Shown one piece after another: positions 49,213 to 57,777 of a stretch of DNA of 64,000 nt (positions are counted from its first letter, which is position 1; each line of letters starts with the position of its first letter). The position numbers were made by a program, and so were the translations under genes. A model generated the notes under the pieces. The model had not been told where the DNA came from and ran no database searches. It worked only from the letters and a program-made list of their open reading frames with translations. Location of the stretch: assembly GCF_003667445.1 (NCBI RefSeq), contig NZ_RCTF01000005.1, positions 1-64,000 on the forward strand. The letters run 5' to 3'. This DNA is from Xanthobacter tagetidis. Its GTDB lineage: Bacteria; Pseudomonadota; Alphaproteobacteria; Rhizobiales; Xanthobacteraceae.

Positions 49213-49510
49213 TCTTCTCGACTTCATCCTGAAATCCAGACGCGCCCGCCGCCATCCCCGGCCGGTGCCGGAGCCGCCGCAGGCCGTCCCCTCCCCTCCC
49301 GCGGCCTCGGCGGCTCGCCAACCCTGCGAGGTCGTGAGCCTCTCCGACCGCCGGGCCGCGCTGTGCCCGTTCCCGCCGCTGCCGCCCTACATCTGCGGCT
49401 TCATGCTCGGCGCCGCGCTGGTGACGACCGCGGCGGCTTCTCTCACCGCCGCCGCCTGGGCTGCTCAGGTCCGGGCCTCCGCCGAAATCCTCGAAAGCTG
49501 GAGCGTCTGA
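49205..49510 (+). CDS. Single-span membrane protein
   Basis: 101 residues from MADLLDFILKSRRARRHPRP. Pro-rich cytoplasmic part, then one helix (YICGFMLGAALVTTAAASLT). The start overlaps the previous stop and GGGAGGGG precedes it. Possible exclusion protein; unproven. Confidence 0.55.
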   Translation: MADLLDFILKSRRARRHPRPVPEPPQAVPSPPAASAARQPCEVVSLSDRRAALCPFPPLPPYICGFMLGAALVTTAAASLTAAAWAAQVRASAEILESWSV

Positions 49511-49512
49511 TC

Positions 49513-49743
49513 ATGGCCTACTTCGCCGAGCGGGTCGCCCTGATGGCCCGCGAACTCACCAAGCACACCGCCGTCGACCTCGGCGACGAGGCCGCCGTGA
49601 TGCGGCACCTGCAGTCGGCGGGATTCGGTCCCGGCGAAATCACCGCCGGCCTGGACGAGGCCATCGACACCGCCCGCGCCGACCGCGTGAGCGAGCGCAT
49701 CCTCTACGGCCTTCCCGAGGCCGAGCACCAGGCGGCGGGCTGA
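49513..49743 (+). CDS. Hypothetical early protein
   Basis: 76 residues (AERVALMARELTKHTAVDLG, AVMRHLQSAGFGPGEITAGL, DEAIDTARADRVSERI). Helical, 2 bp after the previous gene. Conserved-looking but unnamed. Confidence 0.55.
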   Translation: MAYFAERVALMARELTKHTAVDLGDEAAVMRHLQSAGFGPGEITAGLDEAIDTARADRVSERILYGLPEAEHQAAG

Positions 49744-49745
49744 CC

Positions 49746-50006
49746 ATGGACGGCCTGCTCCTCATCTCCCTTCTGGCGACGTTCTTCGCCGGTTTCGCTT
49801 CGTGCTGGGCGATCGCCTCGATGCACCTGCGCTGGCTCAACGGCGAGGTCAGCGCCGCGAACGACTGCATCCGCGCCGTGCGCGCCGGCATCCGGAACGG
49901 CGTGAAGCCGCTCGGCCTGATGCGGATCACCGAGGACTACCTCAGCAAGCACGGCGCCCTGCGCCCGGCGCGCATCCGCGAGATCGAGGGCGGCAGCGAT
50001 GCGTGA
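49746..50006 (+). CDS. Small membrane protein
   Basis: 86 residues with an N-terminal membrane helix (MDGLLLISLLATFFAGFASC) and a helical cytoplasmic part (NGVKPLGLMRITEDYLSKHG). Function unknown. Confidence 0.55.
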   Translation: MDGLLLISLLATFFAGFASCWAIASMHLRWLNGEVSAANDCIRAVRAGIRNGVKPLGLMRITEDYLSKHGALRPARIREIEGGSDA

Positions 50007-50120
50007 ACTCGCCCTCGCCGGCCTGGTGCGTCGATGAACAGCCGACCGCTGCCCCCGAACTTCCGCACGCTGGGAAGCGCCGCAGCGGCCGTGCTCGCCA
50101 ACCTCAAGAGGGAACCCGTC

Positions 50121-51131
50121 ATGGATATGGACCTGATTCAGTTCGAGCCGCCGCAGACGGCGCTCTCAGCCTTCACCACCCCCGGCGGGCTCGACCCCTT
50201 CCTGCAGCGCGTGCGCAAGGAGATCGATTCCTTCGCGCCCGACATGTCGACGACCAAGGGGCGCGCGGAAATCCGCTCCTTCGCCCACAAGATCACCAAG
50301 GCGAAGACGCGGATCGAAGCCGTCGGCAAGAGCCTCGCCGACGAGCAGAAGGAGATCCCCAAGAAGATCGACGCGGCCCGCCGGCTTGCGCGCGAGACCC
50401 TCGACGCCTGGGCGGACGAGGTGCGCGAGCCGCTCACCAAGTGGGAGCAGGCCGAGGAGAAGCGCGTCGCCGACCACAAGACCGCCATCGCCAATCTGGA
50501 GGTGCTCGGCGCCAAGGGGCAGGGGCAGTTCACCGCGGCCGAGATGCGCGCCGCCCTCGCCGATGTGAAAGCCGTCGCCATCGGCCCGTGGTGCGAGGAA
50601 TTCGAGGCCGCCTATGGGCGCGCCAAGGACATCGCCTTGTTCCACCTGGAGTCCGGCATCGCGGCCCGCGAGAAATTCGAGGCCGAGCAGGCGGAACTCG
50701 CCGAGCTGCGCCGGCAGGCGGAAGAGCGGGCGCGGAAGGAGCGCGAGGAGCAGATCGCCAGGGAGGCGGCGGAGCGCGCCACGCGGGAGGCCGAGGAGAA
50801 GGCCGCCGCCGAGGCTCGCCGTGCCGAGGAAGCCGCCCAGCGCGAGCGGGAGGCGGCGGAGGAGCGCGAGCGCGCCCTCAAGCGCCAGGCCGAGGAGGCC
50901 GAGCAGCGCGTCCGGGACACCGAGGCCCGGATCAAGCGCGAGCAGGAGGAGGCCAAGGCCGCCGAGGAGGCGGAGGCCGCCCGCCGCGAGGCCAGCACCC
51001 GCCGCCGGAACCACGTGCACCGCGTCGCCGCGGCTGCGCTGATGGAGGGCGGCATCGCCGAGGACGTGGCGGACAAGGTGATCGCGCTGATCGCCGCCCG
51101 CAGCGTCCCGAACGTCTCGATCACCTACTGA
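50121..51131 (+). CDS. Long coiled-coil protein of recombination module
   Basis: 336 residues from MDMDLIQFEPPQTALSAF; GAGGG nine bases upstream decides this start, though the frame is open to an ATG at 50034. N-terminal globular part (FLQRVRKEIDSFAPDMSTTK, RIEAVGKSLADEQKEIPKKI), then about 130 residues of Glu/Arg/Ala coiled coil and a helical end (AAALMEGGIAEDVADKVIAL). This type of protein often stands just before RecE/RecT genes in phages. May organise single-stranded DNA annealing. Confidence 0.75.
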   Translation: MDMDLIQFEPPQTALSAFTTPGGLDPFLQRVRKEIDSFAPDMSTTKGRAEIRSFAHKITKAKTRIEAVGKSLADEQKEIPKKIDAARRLARETLDAWADEVREPLTKWEQAEEKRVADHKTAIANLEVLGAKGQGQFTAAEMRAALADVKAVAIGPWCEEFEAAYGRAKDIALFHLESGIAAREKFEAEQAELAELRRQAEERARKEREEQIAREAAERATREAEEKAAAEARRAEEAAQREREAAEERERALKRQAEEAEQRVRDTEARIKREQEEAKAAEEAEAARREASTRRRNHVHRVAAAALMEGGIAEDVADKVIALIAARSVPNVSITY

Positions 51132-51139
51132 GGCGCGCC

Positions 51140-51337
51140 ATGAAGTCCGACATCGTCGAGATCAACGTCGACCTCCTGGCGCGCACCGACCGCGCCGTCC
51201 AGGTCCGCGACCACAGCACCGGGAAGACCGTGTGGCTCCCGCTGTCGCAGATCGAGATGACCCGCGCCGACGAAGGCGAGGCCGGGTGGGTGGTCGACGC
51301 CCCCGAATGGCTGCTCATCGAGAAGGAGCTGGTCTGA
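51140..51337 (+). CDS. Hypothetical small protein in recombination module
   Basis: 65 residues (MKSDIVEINVDLLARTDRAV, KTVWLPLSQIEMTRADEGEA). Beta-rich, acidic. Short gap to the RecE-like gene. Confidence 0.6.
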   Translation: MKSDIVEINVDLLARTDRAVQVRDHSTGKTVWLPLSQIEMTRADEGEAGWVVDAPEWLLIEKELV

Positions 51338-51338
51338 C

Positions 51339-52265
51339 ATGACCCAGGCTTTCCCCGTCCGCCCCCTTGCCCCCACCGAGCGCGTCAAGGATCCGGGCGT
51401 CTACGCGATCGACATCGAGCGTTATCACGGCGACTGCACAGATGGGCCGGGCGTGTCGTCCTCCGGCCTGCGGACCATCGAGCTGCGCAGCCCCGCGCAC
51501 TATTGGGCCACCAGTTACCTGAACCCGAACCGGGTCGAGCAGGACCAGTCGGACGCGCTCGATTTCGGCCAGGCAGCCCATACCCTGCTCCTGGGCGAGG
51601 CCGGCTTCCGCGAGCGCTTCGTCGTGCGCCCGGAGGAGTTCCCTGACTACCGGACCAAGGCGGCGCGCGAGTGGCGCGACCTGATGCGCGACTCCGGCAA
51701 GACCGTGCTCACCTCCGACCAGGTGGGCCACATCAAGGGCATCGCCGCTTCCCTGGCGCGCCACCCGCTCATCAAGGCCGGGCTGCTGCAGGGCGAGGTG
51801 GAGCGGTCCATCATCTACCGCGATCCCGTCACCGGCATCTGGCTCAAGATTCGGCCCGACGTGCTGCCCGTCTCCGATGGCGTGGTGGTGGATCTCAAGA
51901 CCGCCGCCGACGCGGCGCCGCGCGCGATGGAGCGCGCCATCCTGGATCGCGGCTACGACATGGCGGGCGCGCTCACCGGCATGGCGCTCAAGGCGGTCCT
52001 GGGCCTGGACATGACGGCCTTCGTGCTGGTCTGCGTCGAGAAGGTTCCGCCCTATGCCGTCTCCATCATCGAGGTGGACGCGGTCTGGATCAGCTACGCC
52101 CGCCGGCGGGTGCGGCGCGCCATCGACACGTTCGCGAAGTGCCTGGAGACCGGGGAATGGGAGGCCTTCCCGGGTGAGCACAAGGCGTTCGTGCCGGAGT
52201 GGCTGCGCAAGCGCCTCGACGCCGAGACCGACGTGGGCCTCCTTCCGCAGGAGGTGGCGGCGTGA
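51339..52265 (+). CDS. RecE-like exonuclease (PDDEXK_11 / DUF3799)
   Basis: 308 residues. SPAHYWATSYLNPNRVEQDQ, ALDFGQAAHTLLLGEAGFRE, WLKIRPDVLPVSDGVVVDLK (the Asp and D-x-K nuclease core), RGYDMAGALTGMALKAVLG. A 5'-3' dsDNA exonuclease of the RecE C-terminal type. Makes single strands for the RecT-like partner encoded next. Confidence 0.88.
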   Translation: MTQAFPVRPLAPTERVKDPGVYAIDIERYHGDCTDGPGVSSSGLRTIELRSPAHYWATSYLNPNRVEQDQSDALDFGQAAHTLLLGEAGFRERFVVRPEEFPDYRTKAAREWRDLMRDSGKTVLTSDQVGHIKGIAASLARHPLIKAGLLQGEVERSIIYRDPVTGIWLKIRPDVLPVSDGVVVDLKTAADAAPRAMERAILDRGYDMAGALTGMALKAVLGLDMTAFVLVCVEKVPPYAVSIIEVDAVWISYARRRVRRAIDTFAKCLETGEWEAFPGEHKAFVPEWLRKRLDAETDVGLLPQEVAA

Positions 52266-53425
52266 GCAACGACTTGGCACCGCAGCGCAGGGAGTCCGCG
52301 CTCGTCATCGACCCCATTCCGACGTTCGATACCGGACGATTCGAGCACATGCAGCGCATCGCCACCGTGATGGCACGGTCGGCGCTGATCCCGGAATCGC
52401 TCTATCTCGTCGGCACCAAGGACAAGAAGGAAGTCCTGCCGCAAGAGACAGTAATGGCGAACTGCTTCTTGGTGGTGAACCAAGCTGTTCGGTGGGGGCT
52501 GGACCCGTTCGCCGTAGCACAATGCGTGTCCGTGGTGCATGGCAGGCTCTGCTACGAGGGCAAGCTCGTCGCCGCTGTGCTTGAAGCGAAGATGGGCCTG
52601 AAGCTGCGCCAGCATTTTGTGGGCAAGCCCGGCCACGATGACTTCCGGATCTACCTATCCGACCAAGACTTTTCGGACGAGGTCATCAAGGCGCTCACCC
52701 CCGGCGTCCGCCTGCCTGGTACGCGGCTGGTTGATGGATCGGTGGGCGAGTGGAAGACGACCGGGTCCAATTCTCCATGGGGCGCGGCCAAGAACCACAT
52801 CCGCATGCTGATCTACCGCGGCACGCGCGAATGGTGCCGCTTCTATGAGCCGGCCCTGATGCTTGGCGTCTACACCGAGGACGAGATGGCCGATCTCGCC
52901 GATGACGCCCGCGCGCGCCGGGCTACGCCGGTCACCAGCCTGGCCGATCGCCTGAACAAGGCGCCCCCCACCGGAGCGCTGGTTTCCGGATTTTCTATCG
53001 CGCATGTGGACCGCGAGACGGATCTGGAAGCGGACCATGAGACCGCATCCACTTCCGCCGAGACCGCGCCGCCGGCTGAGGATGCGACTACCGAAGAATT
53101 CCCCGGCGACTCCGAGCAGGAGCACGCCGAAGAGACCTCGCCCGTGTCGCCGGGCGAGCAGGAGGCCAGGTCGGGTCAACCCGCCCCCCAGCCCGGCCTG
53201 TCCTCCGACACCATCACCGCCTATTCGCAGGCGCTCGCCAGGGCGACCCAGAAGGCGAGCCTCACCACGCTCCACAAGGCGTTCAGCGAGAAGCTGGAGA
53301 CGCCGCCGAACGAGGCGGAAGTGGAGATCATGCGGGAGGTGTTCTCGCTGCACCTCCGGCGGACGAAGGGCGAGATCACGGCCGAGGACGTGACGCTCCA
53401 GGTGCGGGAGATCGCGGGGGCATGA
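52262..53425 (+). CDS. recT: RecT-family single-strand annealing protein
   Basis: 387 residues from a GTG (GTGA overlap). RecT core: FEHMQRIATVMARSALIPES, MANCFLVVNQAVRWGLDPFA, CVSVVHGRLCYEGKLVAAVL, AKNHIRMLIYRGTREWCRFY, MLGVYTEDEMADLA. Long acidic linker and a C-terminal helical part (AYSQALARATQKASLTTLHK). Anneals single strands; may help replication restart and horizontal exchange. Confidence 0.9.
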   Translation: MSNDLAPQRRESALVIDPIPTFDTGRFEHMQRIATVMARSALIPESLYLVGTKDKKEVLPQETVMANCFLVVNQAVRWGLDPFAVAQCVSVVHGRLCYEGKLVAAVLEAKMGLKLRQHFVGKPGHDDFRIYLSDQDFSDEVIKALTPGVRLPGTRLVDGSVGEWKTTGSNSPWGAAKNHIRMLIYRGTREWCRFYEPALMLGVYTEDEMADLADDARARRATPVTSLADRLNKAPPTGALVSGFSIAHVDRETDLEADHETASTSAETAPPAEDATTEEFPGDSEQEHAEETSPVSPGEQEARSGQPAPQPGLSSDTITAYSQALARATQKASLTTLHKAFSEKLETPPNEAEVEIMREVFSLHLRRTKGEITAEDVTLQVREIAGA

Positions 53426-53637
53426 GCGATTCTGCCAACCGCGGCTGGACCGCGATCATCCAATACCCCGGCCTCAAGCCGATCCGCTTCGGCACGACGC
53501 TGGTGCGCCGCGACGCGCCCGACCAAGAGGTCGAAGCCGCGATCCGCGCGGACATCGTCACGAGCCTTCCCGCCGGCTTCACGCTCCTATCGATGGAGCC
53601 CGGCGCGGTCTTCTTCGTCCCGGAGGAAAGCCCATGA
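53422..53637 (+). CDS. Hypothetical small protein
   Basis: 71 residues (NRGWTAIIQYPGLKPIRFGT, SLPAGFTLLSMEPGAVFFVP). ATGA overlaps on both sides. Unknown. Confidence 0.55.
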   Translation: MSDSANRGWTAIIQYPGLKPIRFGTTLVRRDAPDQEVEAAIRADIVTSLPAGFTLLSMEPGAVFFVPEESP

Positions 53638-54233
53638 CCTCGGTGCTTTTCGTTGACGTGGAATCCTCCGACCTCCTGAAGCGCGGCGTCCCGCTGGACG
53701 ACCCCGCCCAGCCCTGGGCGGTGAGCATCGCCGCTCAGCTCGTCATCGGCGGGGAGGACGCGGACCACTTCCACGTCCGGATCACGGCAGAAGGCCGGCA
53801 GGTGCGCCCCTGCGCCCAGGCGGTGCACGGCATCTCGACCCGGGCTGCTGGGAAGCGCGGCGTGTCGGAGATCGTGGCGCTCGGCATGCTTTGCGGCTTC
53901 GCGGCCCAGGCGGAGATCGTCGTCGGCCACGGCATCGACTTCGACCGGCAGGTGATCGAGGGCTGCATCCGCCGTCGGAAGAAGCCCGCCGACCTCTGGA
54001 CCCGGCCGGGGCTGGAGTTCGTCGACACCATGAAGGCCGCCACCCCGTTCTGCCGCATCGAGGCGAACCGGGAGGATGGCACCTTCAAATGGCCCTCGCT
54101 GGACGAAGCGTGCTCTCTTTTGCTTGGCGAGGAGCCCCGCGCTGGCGTGCACAGCGCCTGGGATGATCTCGCCCGCACCCGGCGCCTCTTCGACTGGCTC
54201 GCGGCCAAGGGCGTGTTCGAGGTGGCGGCATGA
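53634..54233 (+). CDS. DnaQ-like 3'-5' exonuclease
   Basis: 199 residues. Exo I DVESSDLLKRG (Asp7/Glu9), then CAQAVHGIS, Exo II VVGHGIDFDRQVIEGC and Exo III VHSAWDDLARTRRLFDWL with His and Asp. DEDDh-type exonuclease, possibly proofreading or RNA/DNA trimming beside the RecE/RecT pair. Confidence 0.84.
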   Translation: MTSVLFVDVESSDLLKRGVPLDDPAQPWAVSIAAQLVIGGEDADHFHVRITAEGRQVRPCAQAVHGISTRAAGKRGVSEIVALGMLCGFAAQAEIVVGHGIDFDRQVIEGCIRRRKKPADLWTRPGLEFVDTMKAATPFCRIEANREDGTFKWPSLDEACSLLLGEEPRAGVHSAWDDLARTRRLFDWLAAKGVFEVAA

Positions 54234-54433
54234 GCCAGATCACCCGCCGCGCCGTCTCCGGCTCCGTCGTGCTCGACGTGGAACTGACCCTGCGCGGCGA
54301 CCTCGCGCAGACGCTCCTCGACCACGCAAAGAAGCGCGGCATGGCCCCGGTCCAACTCCTGGCCTCCATCGTGAGCTTCGTCCTCAAGGACGACCTCGTG
54401 GATGCGGTGATCGACGATGGAGGCGGCAAGTGA
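54230..54433 (+). CDS. Hypothetical small protein
   Basis: 67 residues (RAVSGSVVLDVELTLRGDLA, LLDHAKKRGMAPVQLLASIV). Looks like a small RHH-type or helical protein. ATGA overlap. Confidence 0.55.
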   Translation: MSQITRRAVSGSVVLDVELTLRGDLAQTLLDHAKKRGMAPVQLLASIVSFVLKDDLVDAVIDDGGGK

Positions 54434-54756
54434 AGAACGCCCGCGCCTATCGCCAGCTCTGGCGCGTCGTCGACGGCGCCGTGCGCGACGCACTGGAGAG
54501 CCATCCCGACTACCTGACCCGGAAGGGCCAGGTGAGCGCGCGCATGTCGATCACCAAGCGCGTGACGGGCGCGATCATGGGCTACGTGGAGCAATCCACG
54601 CAGGGCCGATCCGGGAGAGCCGTCCCGGCGGCTGAAACGGGCCACGGCGCCTCACACCCGCCGCGCCCATGGAAGGTGTTGCAAGGCGCCTTCTCGCGGC
54701 TCTGGCGTGGGTCAGCGCGCCAGGGCCGCACCATCCATTTGCAGGAGCCCCGCTGA
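54430..54756 (+). CDS. Hypothetical early protein
   Basis: 108 residues from a GTG (GTGA overlap): NARAYRQLWRVVDGAVRDAL, MSITKRVTGAIMGYVEQSTQ. Family not recognised; Arg-rich C-terminus could touch nucleic acid. Confidence 0.6.
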   Translation: MKNARAYRQLWRVVDGAVRDALESHPDYLTRKGQVSARMSITKRVTGAIMGYVEQSTQGRSGRAVPAAETGHGASHPPRPWKVLQGAFSRLWRGSARQGRTIHLQEPR

Positions 54757-55238
54757 TGGCCCTCCGCTACGTCCCCGATGGTGGCTGGCCCCCTATCGGC
54801 CAGAGGACCGCCCGCCCGGACAAGTCCCGCAAGCCGCCTCGCGAGCGTGGCCGGCAGGAAGACGCCGCGCACTTGGATCTGATCCGCGACCTGCCGTGCC
54901 TCGCCACCGGCGCTCTACCGACCATCGCCCGGCGGAACGACGCCGCGCACATCAGGTATTCGAGCGCGCTCTACGGCAAGGCCAGTTCCACCGGCGCGAA
55001 GCCGGATGACCGCTGGACGGTGCCCCTTGCGCCAGGCGTGCACCAGGGCGGGAAGGACGCCCAGCATTCGAATGGCGAGGAATTTTGGTGGGAGCAGATC
55101 GGCATTAACCCGTTGCGGGTGGCCGACCAGCTCTACGCCGTTTCGACCGCCCTTCGGCTGGGCAGGTCCCCTCGGGAGGACATCGTCCGGGCGATGACGG
55201 GCATCGTGCTCAAGGCGCGGCAGGAGGCAGGACTGTGA
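54756..55238 (+). CDS. DUF968-like HNH-type protein
   Basis: 160 residues from MALRYVPDGGWPPIGQRTAR (TGATG overlap). CLATGALPTIARRNDAAHIR, DRWTVPLAPGVHQGGKDAQH and FWWEQIGINPLRVADQLYAV follow the phage DUF968 HNH nuclease layout. The CxxC zinc pair of the classic form is incomplete (a single Cys is seen), so activity is uncertain. Confidence 0.7.
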   Translation: MALRYVPDGGWPPIGQRTARPDKSRKPPRERGRQEDAAHLDLIRDLPCLATGALPTIARRNDAAHIRYSSALYGKASSTGAKPDDRWTVPLAPGVHQGGKDAQHSNGEEFWWEQIGINPLRVADQLYAVSTALRLGRSPREDIVRAMTGIVLKARQEAGL

Positions 55239-55348
55239 CCCGCCCCCACGTCCTCCTGATCCTCGCCGCCCTGGTGCTGGCGGCAGCGATGTTCCTGTCC
55301 CCAGGCGAGGGGTTGGCGCCGCAGTTCTTTGGAGATGGAAGGCCATGA
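55235..55348 (+). CDS. Tiny membrane peptide (37 aa)
   Basis: From a GTG: TRPHVLLILAALVLAAAMF, then SPGEGLAPQFFGDGRP. One membrane helix. Both ends overlap neighbours (GTGA and ATGA), which supports translation. Confidence 0.55.
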   Translation: MTRPHVLLILAALVLAAAMFLSPGEGLAPQFFGDGRP

Positions 55349-55746
55349 ACGAGACAATCAGGAACGCGATCATTGAGGCGGCGACGCTCTACATTGAGCG
55401 CGGCTTCATCCTCACGTCGTTTGTCCATCTGAACTACGGCGGGTCGGGGCAGGGCTACGGCGGGTATGTGCTCGGCGGGCTCCCCGATTCCAAGGCCGGG
55501 GCGCACGCCGAGCAGGGCAACCTCGCGGCCGAGTGGATTACCGGCATCATGCGCGCGGCCGGCGTCGAAGATTGGAAGGACCTGCCCGGCAAGTCCGTGC
55601 GCGTGAGGCTGAGCCAGCCGGGCCTCGGCGGCATGGTCGAGGCCATCGGCCACATCATCCGCGACGACAGATGGTTCGACTCCAAGGAGGCGTTTGCCCG
55701 ACTGGCCTCCCCGTCGCGCGGGCGGGAAGGCGGCCCCCATGACTGA
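55345..55746 (+). CDS. Hypothetical early protein
   Basis: 133 residues (RNAIIEAATLYIERGFILTS, SGQGYGGYVLGGLPDSKAGA, LAAEWITGIMRAAGVEDW). Conserved-looking alpha/beta protein. No name. Confidence 0.6.
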   Translation: MNETIRNAIIEAATLYIERGFILTSFVHLNYGGSGQGYGGYVLGGLPDSKAGAHAEQGNLAAEWITGIMRAAGVEDWKDLPGKSVRVRLSQPGLGGMVEAIGHIIRDDRWFDSKEAFARLASPSRGREGGPHD

Positions 55747-56146
55747 CCACCCGATGAGCGAGGCCGGAATTCCTCTTGTCCGAAAGCTGCCGGCGATGAG
55801 CGAGTTTCTCGCGGCCGGGAGGGCGGACGATTTCCATGAATGGGCGGCGCGCTCGTTTTTCGCCGAGCATGTTGCAGAGGACGACACATCCAAGGCGGCG
55901 CTTCGCATCCTCCGGGTCCTTCTGGTGGCCACCGTTGAGGGGATGAACATCGAGCACACGCACGGACGCGATGACCGGGACACCGTGCTCATGTTCGCCC
56001 GGCTGATGGGCTACGCCGCCGGCATGGCGGTCGGCTCAGTCGTGGAAGACCCGTCGCACCTGCGCGGCATCGTCCGCGTGATGACAGAGGAGTTCAAGCA
56101 CGGCGGGAAGATGGCGGCCGACTCGATCATGGAGGCGGCCCAATGA
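55739..56146 (+). CDS. Hypothetical early protein
   Basis: 135 residues from MTDHPMSEAGIPLVRKLPAM. Helical (EDDTSKAALRILRVLLVATV, LMGYAAGMAVGSVVEDPSHL). Shares its first five residues, MTDHP, with the next small frame. Unknown. Confidence 0.6.
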   Translation: MTDHPMSEAGIPLVRKLPAMSEFLAAGRADDFHEWAARSFFAEHVAEDDTSKAALRILRVLLVATVEGMNIEHTHGRDDRDTVLMFARLMGYAAGMAVGSVVEDPSHLRGIVRVMTEEFKHGGKMAADSIMEAAQ

Positions 56147-56229
56147 CTGACCACCCGATGCTCTTCTCCCCGCCCATGATCCGCCCCGTCCTCGGGAACA
56201 TCGACACCCTGCCTCTGGAGGCTGCATGA
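56143..56229 (+). pseudogene. Possible remnant of an ASCH-type phage protein
   Basis: 28 residues: MTDHPMLFSPPMIRPVLGNI and TLPLEAA. The pattern MLFSxPMIRxxL is the usual start of phage ASCH-domain proteins, but the frame stops before the GRKTQTRR-like motif. ATGA overlaps on both sides keep it in the translated chain. Either a broken gene or a coupling peptide. Confidence 0.45.
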
Positions 56230-56471
56230 GCACGCCGCGATTCTACATGGTCTGGTGCCCGCAAGGCCGCGCGCCAACCGTCCGCCACCGGACCTACCAT
56301 GACGCCAAGACGGAGGCCCGCCGCCTCGCGCGCCTGAACCCCGGCGGCCCGTTCATCGTGCTCGGCGCCCTGAGCGCGCACGCCACCAGGGACCCGGTGG
56401 AGGACACCACGTTCGCCGGCTCGCTGTCCGTCCCGTCGCCCACCGCGGACGACGACGAAATCCCGTTCTGA
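56226..56471 (+). CDS. Hypothetical small phage protein
   Basis: 81 residues (FYMVWCPQGRAPTVRHRTYH, AKTEARRLARLNPGGPFIVL). This beta-alpha-beta pattern is common in small early phage proteins of Alphaproteobacteria. Unknown function. Confidence 0.65.
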   Translation: MSTPRFYMVWCPQGRAPTVRHRTYHDAKTEARRLARLNPGGPFIVLGALSAHATRDPVEDTTFAGSLSVPSPTADDDEIPF

Positions 56472-56492
56472 GGAGGCAGCATAGATGCCCGG

Positions 56493-56705
56493 TCACTTCT
56501 CCGGCTTCTGGCGCTCGCGGCGCTTCAGCTCGGCCTCGATTGCCTCGCGGATGAACGCGGCCATGCGCCGTTCCCCGACAAGCGTCTCGATCCGCAGGCG
56601 TACGTCTTCCGTGAGGCGAACCATCGTCGCCTTGGTCTTGATGTTCTGCTTCAGCGGCGGGCGGCCCATGCGCCTCGGCTTATCCGCTACCGCTTTATCG
56701 GTCAA
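56493..56705 (-). CDS. RHH-type regulator on the minus strand
   Basis: 70 residues: RRMGRPPLKQNIKTKATMVR, LTEDVRLRIETLVGERRMAA, FIREAIEAELKRRERQK. CopG/Arc-like ribbon-helix-helix with a basic, AT-hook-like start. Divergent from the gene at 56801; probably represses the promoter between them. Confidence 0.72.
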   Translation of the reverse strand: MTDKAVADKPRRMGRPPLKQNIKTKATMVRLTEDVRLRIETLVGERRMAAFIREAIEAELKRRERQKPEK

Positions 56706-56722
56706 ATCGCCCTCCGGAACGC

Positions 56723-56771
56723 TGGAATAACCGCAACCCTTTATTGACTATAAACGCAACCGGTTATAAGT
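56723..56771 (+). promoter_or_regulatory. Promoter/operator between RHH gene and 56801 gene
   Basis: TTGACT (56744-56749) and ATAAGT (56766-56771) are 16 bp apart. Two copies of a CGCAACC-type element (ATAACCGCAACC and ATAAACGCAACC) and the palindrome AACCGGTT lie across it. The AT content stands out from the surroundings. Confidence 0.6.
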
Positions 56772-56800
56772 TCAAGATCATCAAATGATCGGAGAACGAA

Positions 56801-57445
56801 ATGGGCAACGTCATCATGGACACGGGCAACATCGCCGAAGCGCGGTACGGCACCGGAGAGGAGCCGCCGGAATTGCAATCCGACATGGTCGCGACCAGGG
56901 ATCCTGAAGGTAAGGGCATCGAATTCCACGTCTCCATGCGGAGCTGGACGCAGCGCGACATGGAAGAACTGATCGTCGAGGCTGCCGCCCGCGTCGTCGT
57001 CGGCGAGTACGGCAACAACAAGCTCGCGAAGCTCGTCGAGGAACGCTGCATCGCCATCGTGACCGCGCAGGCCGACAAGCATTTGTACACGGTCGCCGCC
57101 GACGTTCTGGATCGGCCGATCCTGCCGAAATACCCGTACCAGAAGCCGGACGCGCAGCCCGTGACGATGCGCGAGTTCATCGGCCTCACGGGCCGGGACT
57201 ACCTGGAAGCGCGGGTCGACAATTCCGGCAATCCAACCACCGACCGGCACTACAGCAAGTCCCGGCTCCAGCACATTGTCGAAAGCTGTGTCCACCGCTC
57301 TTTCAAGACCGAGATCGAGAAGGCGACCAACGCCGCGATTTCTGAGTTCCAGAAGGCGATCAAGTTGCAGCACGACGCCTTCTTGGATGCCGAGAAGAAG
57401 CGCCTCCGCGACGCGCTCGCCAAGGCCACTGGAGCCACCCCATGA
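56801..57445 (+). CDS. Hypothetical protein under its own promoter
   Basis: 214 residues (MGNVIMDTGNIAEARYGTGE, EFHVSMRSWTQRDMEELIVE, YNKLAKLVEE-like, TMREFIGLTGRDYLEARVDN, EIEKATNAAISEFQKAIKLQ). The C-terminus is a long amphipathic helix. Lower GC than neighbours. Because it has a private promoter and a divergent RHH regulator it may be expressed in the lysogen. Family not recognised. Confidence 0.65.
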   Translation: MGNVIMDTGNIAEARYGTGEEPPELQSDMVATRDPEGKGIEFHVSMRSWTQRDMEELIVEAAARVVVGEYGNNKLAKLVEERCIAIVTAQADKHLYTVAADVLDRPILPKYPYQKPDAQPVTMREFIGLTGRDYLEARVDNSGNPTTDRHYSKSRLQHIVESCVHRSFKTEIEKATNAAISEFQKAIKLQHDAFLDAEKKRLRDALAKATGATP

Positions 57446-57777
57446 CCCCCGACACCAAGCCCCTCGCGCTGAGGGTGGCCATCCCGCCGTCAGGTCCGTG
57501 CCCCTGGTGCGGCGCCTATTCCTCCCGCTCCTGCGAGATGGAGGAGGAAGTGGGCTCCTGCCCTTGGGAGGACAGCGAGCCTGACAATTGCAGCACATGC
57601 GGCGGGTCCGGCGTGATTACCAAGCGCGTCAGCGTCTATGAGCACGGATGCGGATTCCCGCACGATGACGGCGAAGAAGTCCCCTGCCCGGATTGCCGGG
57701 CGCCCGACCCCGACATCCTCCGCGATGACGCGCACGAGCGCGAGCGGCTGCGCAGGGAGTTCCCCGATGGCGAATGA
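57442..57777 (+). CDS. Multi-zinc-ribbon protein
   Basis: 111 residues with four Cys pairs: CPWCGAY, SCPWEDSE with CSTCGGSGVIT, and VPCPDCRAPD. The CxxCxGxG piece is DnaJ-like. Probably a small zinc-binding adaptor. ATGA overlap. Confidence 0.65.
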   Translation: MTPDTKPLALRVAIPPSGPCPWCGAYSSRSCEMEEEVGSCPWEDSEPDNCSTCGGSGVITKRVSVYEHGCGFPHDDGEEVPCPDCRAPDPDILRDDAHERERLRREFPDGE

